Assembly: GCA_047967505.1 (NCBI GenBank)
Contig: CM106540.1
DNA: 64,000 bases
Source: Dipteris shenzhenensis
Lineage: Eukaryota; Polypodiophyta; Polypodiopsida; Gleicheniales
Reading direction: 5' to 3' (one strand)
Part shown: positions 55,640 through 64,000 of the stretch, piece after piece
Layout: each line of letters begins with the position of its first letter
Position numbering within the stretch: position 1 is the first letter of the stretch
Translations under genes and position numbers: made by a program
The notes under the pieces: generated by a model
What the model was told of the DNA's origin: nothing
Database searches by the model: none
The model's input: the letters and a program-made list of their open reading frames with translations, nothing else

Positions 55640-56120
55640 AAATGGTGCTCAATGATGATGTGTCACTATGGGTCACATGCACTGATGATGTGGCACTATG
55701 CCTAGCAAGAGGTGTGCCTATGGAGCGCTATGCTGAGGTGGCAGGAGTGGTCACATGCACTGACTGTGGAGTGCTGTGTGTGCCCATAGAGGGTCAGTGT
55801 GCCACTTGGCAAATGAGGTGGCAATGATGACTCAGCTTTGACTAGGCAACTATTGATTGATCAAGTTGGTCAATGATGATGTGGCATTTGGCTTTGATTG
55901 TTGACTTGGCAACTGATGTGGCACGAGTGATGTGGCAAGCATTGACTGGTCAACATGCTGATGTGGTAGTTGATTGGTCAATGTGCTGATGTGGTAGTTG
56001 ACTGGTCAATGATGATGTGGCAGTCGATGATGACATGGCTACTGATGTGGCTGGCTGACATGGTAATCAATGATGATGTGTCAAGATAGGGTGATGTGGT
56101 AGTGGAGATGTGATCTGCCA
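55640..56120 (+). repeat. Array of GATGATGTGGCA motifs
   Basis: GATGATGTGGCA, GATGTGGCA and TTGACTTGGCA variants recur at about 55650-55700, 55735, 55870-55935 and 55960-56100 on the plus strand. They are the reverse complement of the TGCCACATCATC motif in the array at 11437-11865, in opposite orientation. No gene. Confidence 0.65.
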
Positions 56121-56928
56121 TGTGGCTAATTACTGACCAAGCCCAAGGTAAGGTGAACCCTAGGATAGGATAAGCAGATCCACCACATGTCGCATGCTGG
56201 TGTGCCATAATCTTTTGAGATTCTAACAGAATCTATGGAGATTCTGTCGGTCTATGAATTTTTTTTTGGAGAGGACTTCACCCTCAAACGTAGCCAGTCG
56301 GGCTATCAGATGTGGAGACCTCAAGGCCTTAGGCTTTAATGAAGCTACTATTGCAGAGTTGGAGAGGCCTGCTCATTGCTGTAGTCATTAGCTTTTCATG
56401 TAGGAGCTGGTTGTGCAGGAGTTCGTCGAGTCATTAGGCAAGGCAAGGCGACGTGTACAGGTCGATGCAAGAGATGTTTATGATCACCTTGGAGATGGAG
56501 CCTTTGTGCATAGACAAGCCTTGGTCGTCGTCCGCGTTGGAACAGCCTTGCTGCATTGAAGACTTGCAAGATCCCTGAGCATGGGCCGTTAGTTGGAAAA
56601 TGGCACTGCACTGTGTGTCAAAGGTGGATGGGCTATGAGATTATTGCACATATTCGTGGGCTCGTTGCAACTGTTCGTAGGCTCGTTGCATGCTCTATTG
56701 GATGCAGCTCTTAGCTGTGTCATATAGAGTAGCCGTTGTGGGCTAGCCTTAGAGAGTGGAGAGAGGCAGAGTTGTCCATCATCCACTGACTGGTTGGTAG
56801 TGGCGTAAGGGGCTGTTGCAAAGGTAGAGACTTAATGAGACTATGTCATTGCATGCGGGCTTTTGAGGAGCTTAGGTGCTTGTTGGAGTTGTAGATAGTT
56901 GCCTAGCTGCAAGCTGGTCATTGTACAA
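56121..56928. other. Unassigned part of the copia I body
   Basis: No coding content is recognised on either strand. It continues on the far side of copia II at 61142 in the same style (GGAGTC, CTTGTGG words). The region therefore looks like leader sequence split by copia II. Confidence 0.4.
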
Positions 56929-57292
56929 TGTAGAAGACAAGGCTAGAGATCCAATCTGCAAGGAAGGAGTCTCACTTGCGGCTTTCTCACATACACAATG
57001 GGGGAATACACACAAAGGTGGAGGCTGAAAATAGTTTTCCTCTTCTTAGTTGTGAAAGTCAAAAGAACTCTAGTACAAAGAAATAGAAGAACCCTATATG
57101 TGGGTCTCAAACCAAACTCAGCTAACTAAGGTGGCATACTAATTGAGCCATGAACTAGAGTACATAAGGATAGCTGTCATCCAGCTATTATTCATGGGCG
57201 GTGTACCAACCGCATCTGCAGCTAACAAGTCGGTGACATAAATGCACAACGGTCACCCTGGCATATCACGAGTGGAGCTCGATATCTCAACA
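56929..57292 (-). repeat. Copia II 3' LTR (about 364 bp)
   Basis: Matches 60870-61141 over AAGGAAGGAGTCTCACTTGC ... CATATCACGAGTGGAGCTC ... ATATCTCAACA. It is longer because the other LTR lacks about 95 bases between CAGCTAA and CGCATCTACAGC. The low-coordinate start (TGTAGAAGAC) is inferred by matching TGTGAAGATA in the other LTR. A target duplication could not be found. Confidence 0.88.
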
Positions 57293-57304
57293 CTCCCCCT
57301 CAAG
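57293..57304 (-). promoter_or_regulatory. Copia II polypurine tract
   Basis: CTTGAGGGGGAG on the minus strand, directly before the TGTTGAGATATC start of the 3' LTR. Confidence 0.8.
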
Positions 57305-58060
57305 CTCAATCCCAATTCTTGCATACGAAGCAGGTCTCTGAACTTGCGTAGCTTCTCTGTGCCTAATGCCTTCATGAATATGTCAGCTACCTGATCCTCT
57401 ATGCTAACATAAACTAGATCAATAAGACCTAGTAAAACCTTCTCCCGCACATAGTGATAATGCACCTCAATGTGCTTTGTTCTAGCATGATAGACTGGGT
57501 TATTTGCCAAGTGTATACTGCTCATGTTGTCACAATAAATGACAACTGGCCCATCTGTAGACTAATGCATATCATAAAGTAGCTTTTGCAACCAAGTTAT
57601 CTCACATGCAGCCATTGCTGCACCCCTGTACTCAGCCTCTGTACTCGACAAGGCAACTGTAGGATGTTTCTTGCTACTCCAAGTGACTGCAGCACTCCCA
57701 AAAGAGAACACATATCCATTGGTAGATAGTCTATCAGAAATACTACTAGCCCAATCAACATTAGTGTATCCATACAATTGTAGCTGAACCCCAGTCTCAT
57801 AAAATAGTCCATACTGCAATGTGGACTTCACATCCCTGAGTATGCGTCTAGCCGCATCCAAATGCGGTTTCCTTGGAGCCTGCATAAACTGACTTACTAG
57901 TCTAATAGCATAGCTCAAATCTCTGGTAATAGTCATATAAATCAAACTCCCTACTATGTGTCTGTACATAGTAGGGTCTTCCAGAAGCTCACCTGCATCT
58001 GTGCTCAACTTCACATTCTGCTCCAAAGGAACTAAAATAGGCCAGCATGTCTAATCCATA
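57305..58060 (-). pseudogene. Copia II RNase H
   Basis: From high to low: EQNVKLSTDAGELLEDP, YRHIVGSLIYMTITRDLSYA, RKPHLDAARRILRDVKSTLQ, WASSISDRLSTNGYVFSFG, KKHPTVALSSTEAEYRGAA and CEITWLQKLLYDMH. After one stop come VIYCDNMSSIHLANNPVYHA, RTKHIEVHYHYVREKVLLG and QVADIFMKALGTEKLRKF. All are standard copia RNase H landmarks. Only one stop (TAG near 57561) interrupts this part. It is among the best-preserved coding sequence in the window. Confidence 0.94.
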
Positions 58061-58990
58061 CTAGCTCTGCAAGAGTTGTATCCCACTTGGTGATCTAATC
58101 ACCTCAATGCCCAAGAAATAACACAACTCTCCCAAATCCTTCATCTCAAACTTCTGCTTCAATAGCATTTTCACATGAAGGATATCTTCATCACTATCAC
58201 TTGTGATGATCAAATCATCAACATAAATGAAAAGCAGCATAATACCTTTCTTTGTTTTTCTCACATAAAGTGAGAAATCTGCGTTGGAAATCTAAAAGCC
58301 AATAGTGACAAGATACTATCCTATCTTGTCAGACCATGCTCTAGGTGCTTTCTTCAAGCCATATAAGGCTTTCTTCAACCGGCAAACAAACTCAGGATGA
58401 ACAGCATGAACATAACCTGGTGGTTGCTACATAAAGACCTCTTCTTGCAAATCACCATGCAAGAAGGCATTCTTTACATCCATGTGATGTAAAGACCATC
58501 CCTTTGGTGTAGCCATAGCAATGACTGCTCATACGGTTGCCATCCTTGCAACCGGACTGAATGTTTCTTCATAATCATTGCCATATGTCTGTGCATACCC
58601 CTTGATAGCTAATCTTGCCTAGTATCTGTTCATAGAACCATCTGCATTATGCTTCACCTTATAAACCCACTTACAGCCAATTGCATTCTTGTTTTTAGGC
58701 AAAGGCACTAATTCCCATGTAGCATTTTCTTCCAAGGCATCCATTTCTTCATCCATGGCTTTCTCCCATTTTTCTTTTCCCATGGCTTGCTCAAAAGAAG
58801 TGGGTTCTAGTTCCTGTATCACTTTGACCATATAGGCATAGTGAATGGCTGTAAATCCATCATATTTTAGCCTATCCATAGGATACCTAGCTCTGGTAGA
58901 CTTGCACAAACTAGGCTCACTTCTAGGTGCTCTCAAAACATCCTTGGTCTTCTTTACTCCAGGTGTAAAAACAGAAGGAATACCCAACTC
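58061..58990 (-). pseudogene. Copia II reverse transcriptase
   Basis: EKWEKAMDEEMDALEENATW and LPKNKNAIGCKWVYKVKHNA (58640-58790) begin the [20 protein letters not shown] (about 58440-58490) and LCRLKKALYGLKKAPRAW follow. The catalytic YVDD is in FIYVDDLIITSDSDEDI at about 58195-58240, then FEMKDLGELCYFLGIEVI. Four to six single-base stops (mostly TAG for expected CAG or TGG) interrupt an otherwise continuous frame. Confidence 0.94.
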
Positions 58991-59641
58991 ATCGTCAATG
59001 CTCTGCTGTTTGAGCCATTGGATTCACCATCCACATAAGAGTGACCTACATTCAAATCAAACATGGGCTGATCTACCTTCTCTTCTCCTTTTTGTGATAC
59101 TTCCATACCACTATCTGCATTGCTTTGAGGAGATTCTCCTAATCTCAATCTGCCTGTCCATGGCAAAGTATGTGAACCACTACTAGAGGACACTCCAAGT
59201 CCACTAATATTTTGTGATTGCTGCTGGGAATTCTTTGCAGCATTACCATTTTGTGCATCTACATCATCAATCACATTTACTGGTTTATACCAGCTACTCA
59301 TCTCATCAAAAACATCTCTGCTCATTGTAACTTACGAGTAGAAGCATTATAGCATCTATACCCTTTCTGCTGCAGAGAATAACCAATAAAGATGCACTTC
59401 TCAGCTTTTGGATCCAACTTGGACCTCAACTCATCTGGAACATGAACATAGGCAATGCAACAAAAAATTTTCAAATGAGAAATATCTAGTTTCCTACCAG
59501 TATACATCTCCTCTGGCGTCATGCGATGTATTGCTGTAGTGGGAGTCCTGTTCATTATGTAAACTACTGTAGCAAGTGCTTCAGCCCAATAATAATCTGG
59601 TAGGCCTTTTTCTTTTAGCATGGCCCGAGATACCATAGCCT
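58954..59641 (-). pseudogene. Copia II integrase C-terminal part and linker
   Basis: MLKEKGLPDYYWAEALATVV, YIMNRTPTTAIHRMTPEEMY, HLKIFCCIAYVHVPDELRSK and CIFIGYSLQQKGYRCYN are the integrase end and GKRR-type tail region. A one-base slip at about 59325 leads into the serine/glutamine-rich linker to RT (open 58954-59325). The zinc-binding and DDE parts are missing; they are lost with the deletion just upstream at about 59642-59700. Confidence 0.9.
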
Positions 59642-60341
59642 CTAGAACTTAGCCTGCTCTACGTCTGCCTCTACCTCTTCCAGCATTTGACTAGAAGACA
59701 ATTTCTTTTGAAGTTCCTCCTGAGGAAGATGCACCACCATTTATCTACTCTTCAGAAATTAGAAGAGCAAACAACTCCTCAAAATCAGTAAATTTTTCAT
59801 GGACGGCAATGGATGTCCGGAACTGTGCATAATCCTTTCCTAGACCATTCAAGGTCACAAAAACTAAATCATCATCTTCCACTGGCGACCCAATGGAAGC
59901 AAGTGCATCTGCAATTTTCTTCACCTTCATGTGGTAGTCATTGATGCTCATTTTTTCTCTCTGCTCATTGTGCAACTCCTGCTTGAGCTGCATTTTCCTG
60001 GCTTGTGTATTTGTGCTGTACATTTTTGCCAAAGTATCCCATGCCTCCTTTGGTGTACTTGCATCCTGAATATGCACAATCATAGAATCTGAAATACTGA
60101 TAGATAGCCAGTACATAACTTTTTTAGCTCTCTCGTGCCATCCTTTAAATGCCTGCATTTCCTGTTGATTCGGAACATTAGGAAGAATTGGTTCTTCTTC
60201 ATTTCTTATAATGAACTCCCAATAGCCTTTTCCCATAAGGAAATTCGTTATTCTAAACTTCCATGCTTGGAAGTTGTTCTTATCAAGCTTTTTAGTGACA
60301 ATCTGTGAAAGAGAATCAGACACCATTACAGAACATTGCAA
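59642..60341 (-). pseudogene. Copia II gag, largely intact, truncated at its 3' side
   Basis: A continuous 198-codon frame from the ATG at 60341 to a stop at 59745, with NNFQAWKFRITNFLMGKGYW, ERAKKVMYWLSISISDSM, TPKEAWDTLAKMYS, MQLKQELHNEQREKMSINDY and DYAQFRTSIAVHEKFTDFEE. This is the full UBN2-type Gag core. After the stop, RGRGRRRAG of the zinc-knuckle approach is visible, and the sequence then jumps within a few codons to the integrase (VLEAMVSRAML). The knuckle, protease and first half of integrase are deleted. The element could not move on its own. Confidence 0.93.
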
Positions 60342-60857
60342 AATATTTTGTCATTGCAAAAAACACAGCTTTTGCCTCACAAGGGCAAATCTGCAAACTG
60401 ACGAAAGTGGTATTTGACCACACAGTCACTTCCTAGTGATGATTTTGCATCAACAGGCAATAAGGATGATTTTGTAACTCCCAATATCTTTGCGCATAGG
60501 CATATGATGCAATTTCTATAGTAACTTTTCACCGATCTGTAGAGCAGTGGTCCCATAGCAAAAACAGGGCCTTTTTCTCAGTGCTTGCGGAGAAGTTCCA
60601 CCTCCAAAACGGGCCCTAAAATGGCCTCAAATCAGAAAAATAAAGTCACCAAAGGCTTCGCCCCGGCCCCTAGCATATACTATCCTCTCGCCACACCACG
60701 AAGGGTGTCTCAATCTGAGACAATGCACTCTTGTACTTTTTGGCTGTGCTACCTGTAGAGATTTGCTCCCAAACTCGAAAAAGGAAAGCAACATTAGTCC
60801 TCTTACCAGGACACCGTGAACTTGGTTTTTTTTCTTGAGCTCCTTACCATGAACCAG
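60342..60857 (-). other. Copia II untranslated leader
   Basis: Sequence between the primer binding site and the gag ATG, without coding content. The length (about 500 bases) is longer than usual for copia elements. Confidence 0.6.
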
Positions 60858-60869
60858 GCTCTAATACCA
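60858..60869 (-). promoter_or_regulatory. Copia II primer binding site
   Basis: TGGTATTAGAGC on the minus strand directly abuts the 5' LTR. It differs by one base (C to T) from TGGTATCAGAGC, the site complementary to initiator methionine tRNA. Confidence 0.85.
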
Positions 60870-61141
60870 TGTGAAGATAGTGGGAGAGAAGGAAGGAGTC
60901 TCACTTGCGGCTTTCTCACATACACAATGGGGGAATACACACAAAGGTGGAGGCTAAAAATAGTTTTCCTCTTCTTAGTTGTGAAAGCCAAAAGAACTCT
61001 AGTACAAAGAAATATTAAAACCCTATATGTGGTTCTCAAACTAAACTCAGCTAATCAATCGCATCTACAGCTAACAAGTCGGTGACATAAATGCACAATG
61101 GTCATCTTGGCATATCACGAGTGGAGCTCAATATCTCAACA
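60870..61141 (-). repeat. Copia II 5' LTR (272 bp)
   Basis: Matches 56929-57292 except for a deletion of about 95 bases between CAGCTAA and the CGCATCTACAGC block. On the minus strand it begins TGTTGAGATATTGAGC. Small open frames on both strands inside it are not genes. Confidence 0.9.
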
Positions 61142-61656
61142 CTTACCACGGAGTAGCAAGAGGCTTGGAGTCACGTATGAAGGAGTCTTGGAGTCGTGTA
61201 TGTAGCTTGTGGTGGAGGTAAGCCGTCGGTGGAGGTGTGTTGTACATAGAAGCTTGATTTATTGCTATAGATTGAAGGGAGTCTTGTGGCTAAGGCTGTG
61301 CCTTGTTGCCCAAGACTAGTTGCTGAGATGAAGGTGCTCTAAGAGCCTTAGAAGTTGGAAGGTCGTAGGAAAGTTAGAATTCTCTTTCTCTCAACAGAAA
61401 CACCTCTCTCTCTCTTTGTGTAGAAAAGCAAAGAAAAGATCTCTCAAGAAGTGAATCAAAGATCTCTCATAATATGAAGAACCACTCACTCTCATGGAAG
61501 AATGAATGGAATAGATAGTCGAATGAATCTCTCAATGAAACTCTCACAAAATGAATGGACGGAAATTCCTCTCAAAGAAGTTCTCTCAACAGAAGAGAAC
61601 ACTCGATCTCTCGATCTCTCTCACAAGGATGGCACCTCAGCGAAAGGTAGAACCAT
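61142..61656 (-). other. Copia I leader
   Basis: Non-coding sequence between the copia I primer binding site and the inserted copia II. It is rich in GAATGAAT/TCTCTCA words at 61430-61640. No gag can be read here or beyond copia II. Confidence 0.55.
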
Positions 61657-61668
61657 GCTCTGATACCA
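61657..61668 (-). promoter_or_regulatory. Copia I primer binding site
   Basis: TGGTATCAGAGC on the minus strand, an exact match to the initiator methionine tRNA 3' end complement used by copia elements. It directly abuts the 5' LTR. Confidence 0.92.
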
Positions 61669-61920
61669 TGAAAAAATATGAAGAGGGGAGAGGAGAAGAG
61701 TGGAGATGAGGAGAGAGGGCACAGCTAGAGAGCACACCACAAATGACTAACTGTACACTAGATTTCATTGAAAAAATAGAATATAGACAAACCCATTTAG
61801 GGTGAGGGTTAGGGCATCTAACCCTTTCCTTTATAGCACTCTATTGGGTTAGTGATATGCACATATGATCACCACGTGATGGTGCTATGATCACATGATG
61901 TTGAGCATGAACTTGCAATA
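61669..61920 (-). repeat. Copia I 5' LTR (252 bp)
   Basis: Nearly identical to 52857-53109, with scattered transitions and indels (for example one copy has GAATATAGACAAACCC where the other has GAATAAACCC). The outer border meets copia X pol at GAGTG (61921-61925), the partner of GAATG at 52852-52856. Confidence 0.92.
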
Positions 61921-62392
61921 GAGTGTGCTATCTGAATCTCTCCAGAACTCAATTCCAAGACAATAGTGCATAAGTCCAAGATCTTTCATGTGGAGCTCTA
62001 CAGGTAAGTCTTGTTTTAGCTTTTGATGAAGCCATCCTTGCTTCCATTCATCATAATTAGATCATCTACATACAAAAGTGCAATAGTAATGTCTTCCCCT
62101 TGAATTTTGTAGTAGAGAGTATGATCTGCATTGGACGTCATGTATCCCAGATCAGTAAAATACTTGTCGATTCTACTGTACCAACTTCTGGGTACTTGCT
62201 TTAAGACGTAGAGACTTTTCTTGAGATGGCAAACCTTATTCTCCTTTCTTAGTTCAACATAACCTGTCGGTTGTTGCATGTAGACCTCCTCGTCTAAATA
62301 ATCATTGAGAAATGCATTCTTGACAACGAGCTGGTACACATTCCATCTGCTGAGCATCGCTAGTGATATCAAGAACTGTATGGAATCCATCT
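61921..62392 (-). pseudogene. Copia X, RT N-terminal half
   Basis: From high to low: MDSIQFLISLAMLSRWNVYQ, VVKNAFLNDYLDEEVYMQQP, KVCHLKKSLYVLKQVPRSWY, DKYFTDLGYMTSNADHTLYY and the catalytic box in LLYVDDLIMMNGS (62016-62390). The rest of this RT continues on the other side of copia I at 52856. The 5' side is joined abruptly to a gypsy RT at 62393-62405. Confidence 0.92.
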
Positions 62393-62405
62393 GCCATGTG
62401 TACTG
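62393..62405. other. Copia-gypsy chimeric junction with 13-base filler
   Basis: Copia homology (compare 54465, GGAATCCATCT) ends at 62392. Gypsy homology (compare 27565, CCAGAATACCC) begins at 62406. GCCATGTGTACTG lies between them and belongs to neither parent. The open frame 62369-62686 runs through the junction from gypsy into another phase of copia. Confidence 0.85.
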
Positions 62406-62700
62406 CCAGAATACCCATCACATATAGAATACATCTCATGCCCTGCTACTTGGTCTAGTATTTCATCTTGGAATGTAAGAGCAAAATGATCCCTCTTAGT
62501 ACATGCATTCAAAGGATGAAAGTACACACAAACCCGCCACTTATTTCCTTTCTTTGGTGTGACAACTACAGGAGATATCCATTCTGAATCATCAATAGGA
62601 AAGATGAATCTCACCTCAAGTAGTTGTGTTACCTCTTTCTTTAGTGCCTCAGCTTGGATCACCCCCAATCTCCTTAAGCATTGCACTTGCTTTCGGGCTT
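62406..62700 (-). pseudogene. Ty3/gypsy RT N-terminal part
   Basis: Contains EALKKEVTQLLEVRFIFPID, DSEWISPVVVTPKKGNKWRV and EILDQVAGHEMYSICDGYSG, with no stop. It is the same family as 27110-27800, differing at a few residues (CVYFHPLNA for CVDFRPLNA). It stops at the chimeric junction, before the catalytic motif. Confidence 0.93.
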
Positions 62701-63420
62701 CAATTCAATCTTGTGTTCCATAAGAGAGACTGGTTGAACCTTTGAATAGCTTGTTGTAAAGAGATATGGGAAATCATCTAGCATATCCAAGTACTATAGC
62801 TTCTCACTACCTGATAAAGAATCACCAAGAAGCTCTTCATTGCATTGGTGTCATTTAGTGTGCACCACATCCTCCACATGAAGTGTCTCTACAGGATCTT
62901 CTTGTACCACCACATTGTTCCCTCCTGACTCATCCCAATTAGCACCAAGACAAAGACCAAAGGGCACTCCTTCCACCTAACCCTTTGAGCTGGACTCCTT
63001 GGAGCTACACCCTGTCTCTTCTTCCTCATCGATTTAGTCAGAGATCAAACTCTCTGATGTTGAAGACTCCTTCTTGACAACTTCCTTTTTACAACTTTTG
63101 CTGTTGTAGCGCATCTTCTTACCATTTCCCTGCAAAAGCAATTCTCTAGTATCCCACTCTTGAAAAGCCTTCACCTTCCGTAGCCAAGGCATTCCCAAAA
63201 TCAATGGATAGGCATGTGCATCTTACTTGGTAGGGATCACCTAAAAAGTAATCGGCACAAAAATTCCACATACATCCACTTCTAGATTCTTCACAACTCC
63301 CAAGGTCCTTACCCTAGTGTTGTCAGCCAATTTGATGCGATAAGGAGACGTAGTCCTAGAGTATTTTAAATCAGCATCTGTCATGGTCTTCTCACTCATG
63401 ACAAAGCAACTAATTGACCA
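62701..63420 (-). pseudogene. Ty3/gypsy protease and linker region, decayed
   Basis: In shifting frames: DADLKYSRTTSPYRIKLADN, VDVCGIFVPITF, AYPLILGMPWLRKVKAFQEW (about 63160-63210, the conserved I/L-G-x-P/M-W motif of plant gypsy proteases) and an acidic linker to RT with SLISD and EEEETG. The D-T/S-G active-site triad is not identifiable with confidence. Several stops are present. Confidence 0.75.
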
Positions 63421-64000
63421 AAGGTGATATGACCTTCCTTTTCTTTAAGGTCAGACAACCAGTCATAGCTTCCAATGCCTTGTCCTAAAGGGAAGTCTGA
63501 CTAGCTAATTCTCCTTTTAGATGCCCTCTTTCTCTTAATACAGCGTTCCTCTTCCTGATGTTCCTCATCTACTTCTTCCTTGCTTTCTTCTTCTTCTTTT
63601 TCTTTACCATGCCCCCGTTTAGCCATCATTACTACCTCTCTTTCTTCATCCCACCTGAAGAAGCTTCTAACAAGGATACTTTTTTTTCTTCTTTCTTTCT
63701 CAATCTAGGACACTGAACGCGATAGTGACCTTTTCCATTACATTCATAGCAAGTGACCGCATTGTTCTCTCGAGGCATATCCTCACTCTTTGGTGCTCTA
63801 GGTTGTTGTGCATTAACCAAATGCAATTTCAAATCAACAGACTCTCAAATCAATTGGGAGATATTATGATCTAACTGAGGACTTTGGTACCTAAGAAGTG
63901 CCCATTACCTCCACCTTAGAAATTGAAGTTATTGAAGACACAAAAGAGGATTCGATCTTTAGATAATCTTCTTTCTTGGTTGCGATGCAAAGTGCCTCCA
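63421..64000 (-). pseudogene. Ty3/gypsy gag end with zinc knuckle, cut by window edge
   Basis: The open frame 63632-63832 has CYECNGKGHYRVQCP, an exact CX2CX4HX4C zinc knuckle (about 63720-63765), flanked by RLRKKEEKKVSLLEAS. Upstream pieces toward the window end (IATKKEDYLKIE) read like a gag tail. The element continues beyond 64000. Confidence 0.88.

Noticed and set aside
60803-61085. Open frames of 78 and 89 codons on both strands
   Set aside because: They lie within the copia II 5' LTR and its primer-site flank. The homologous LTR at 56929-57292 does not keep them as genes.
1-64000. tRNA or rRNA genes
   Set aside because: I found no cloverleaf-like sequence with A and B boxes and no rRNA signature by eye. 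A dedicated tRNA scan would be needed to exclude them.

Overview
This is a nuclear window from a land plant with a large, repeat-choked genome. The evidence is Ty1/copia and Ty3/gypsy pol genes of plant type, an En/Spm (CACTA) Tnp2-type transposase, GT-AG introns, and one broken plant metabolic gene, a cinnamate 4-hydroxylase (CYP73A) pseudogene. Nothing here looks bacterial or organellar. The style of the repeats makes me favour a non-flowering land plant, but that is an impression and not shown by the sequence. I see no intact host gene.

Layout. 0-7.3 kb: a copia gag remnant on the minus strand, a decayed gypsy gag-pol on the plus strand split by a 257-bp MITE, an unrecognised decayed ORF, and a 233-bp tandem duplication. 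7.7-9 kb: the CYP73A pseudogene with its upstream region. 9.4-11.4 kb: unrecognised minus-strand ORFs and AT-rich sequence. 11.4-20.7 kb: a symmetric arrangement that I read as one large, undescribed-looking DNA element. Arrays of the palindrome ATACCTCGATCGAGGTAT lie at both ends. Each array sits just upstream of a TATA-like box and a gene, and the two genes point inward. The plus-strand gene belongs to a poorly described transposase-like family; the minus-strand gene is unrecognised. A 185-bp satellite lies between them and carries a second MITE copy. 21.2-24.3 kb: a decayed CACTA element with its own palindrome (TCGCTATATAGCGA) at both ends. 24.3-28.1 kb: direct repeats, a 486-bp hAT-like element and a gypsy RT fragment.

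28.2-34.2 kb: a polypyrimidine tract dotted with about 25 GC-rich hairpin islands of the form GGNGGCC-RC-GGCCN'CC. All four possible base pairs occur at the variable position. Duplicated minus-strand promoter-like modules face into it. 34.45-47.28 kb: a 12.8-kb array of about 182-bp satellite monomers organised as a three-monomer (about 546-bp) higher-order repeat. It is split by a 131-bp spacer at which the whole array inverts. 47.3-51.8 kb: a third MITE copy, a 370-bp foldback hairpin, and a fragment of the same transposase-like family as at 12-15 kb, again next to an array of short motifs.

51.8-64 kb: a nest of LTR elements. Copia X is split by copia I of the same family (LTRs 52857-53109 and 61669-61920, target duplication GAATG/GAGTG). 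Copia I is in turn split by copia II (LTRs 56929-57292 and 60870-61141), which has lost the region between gag and integrase. Copia X is fused at 62393-62405 to a gypsy RT, gag and protease that run off the window. The region therefore works as a graveyard of mobile DNA, not as a set of cooperating genes. The parts most worth pursuing are the palindrome-flanked element, the covarying hairpin islands, the MITE family and the inverted higher-order satellite.
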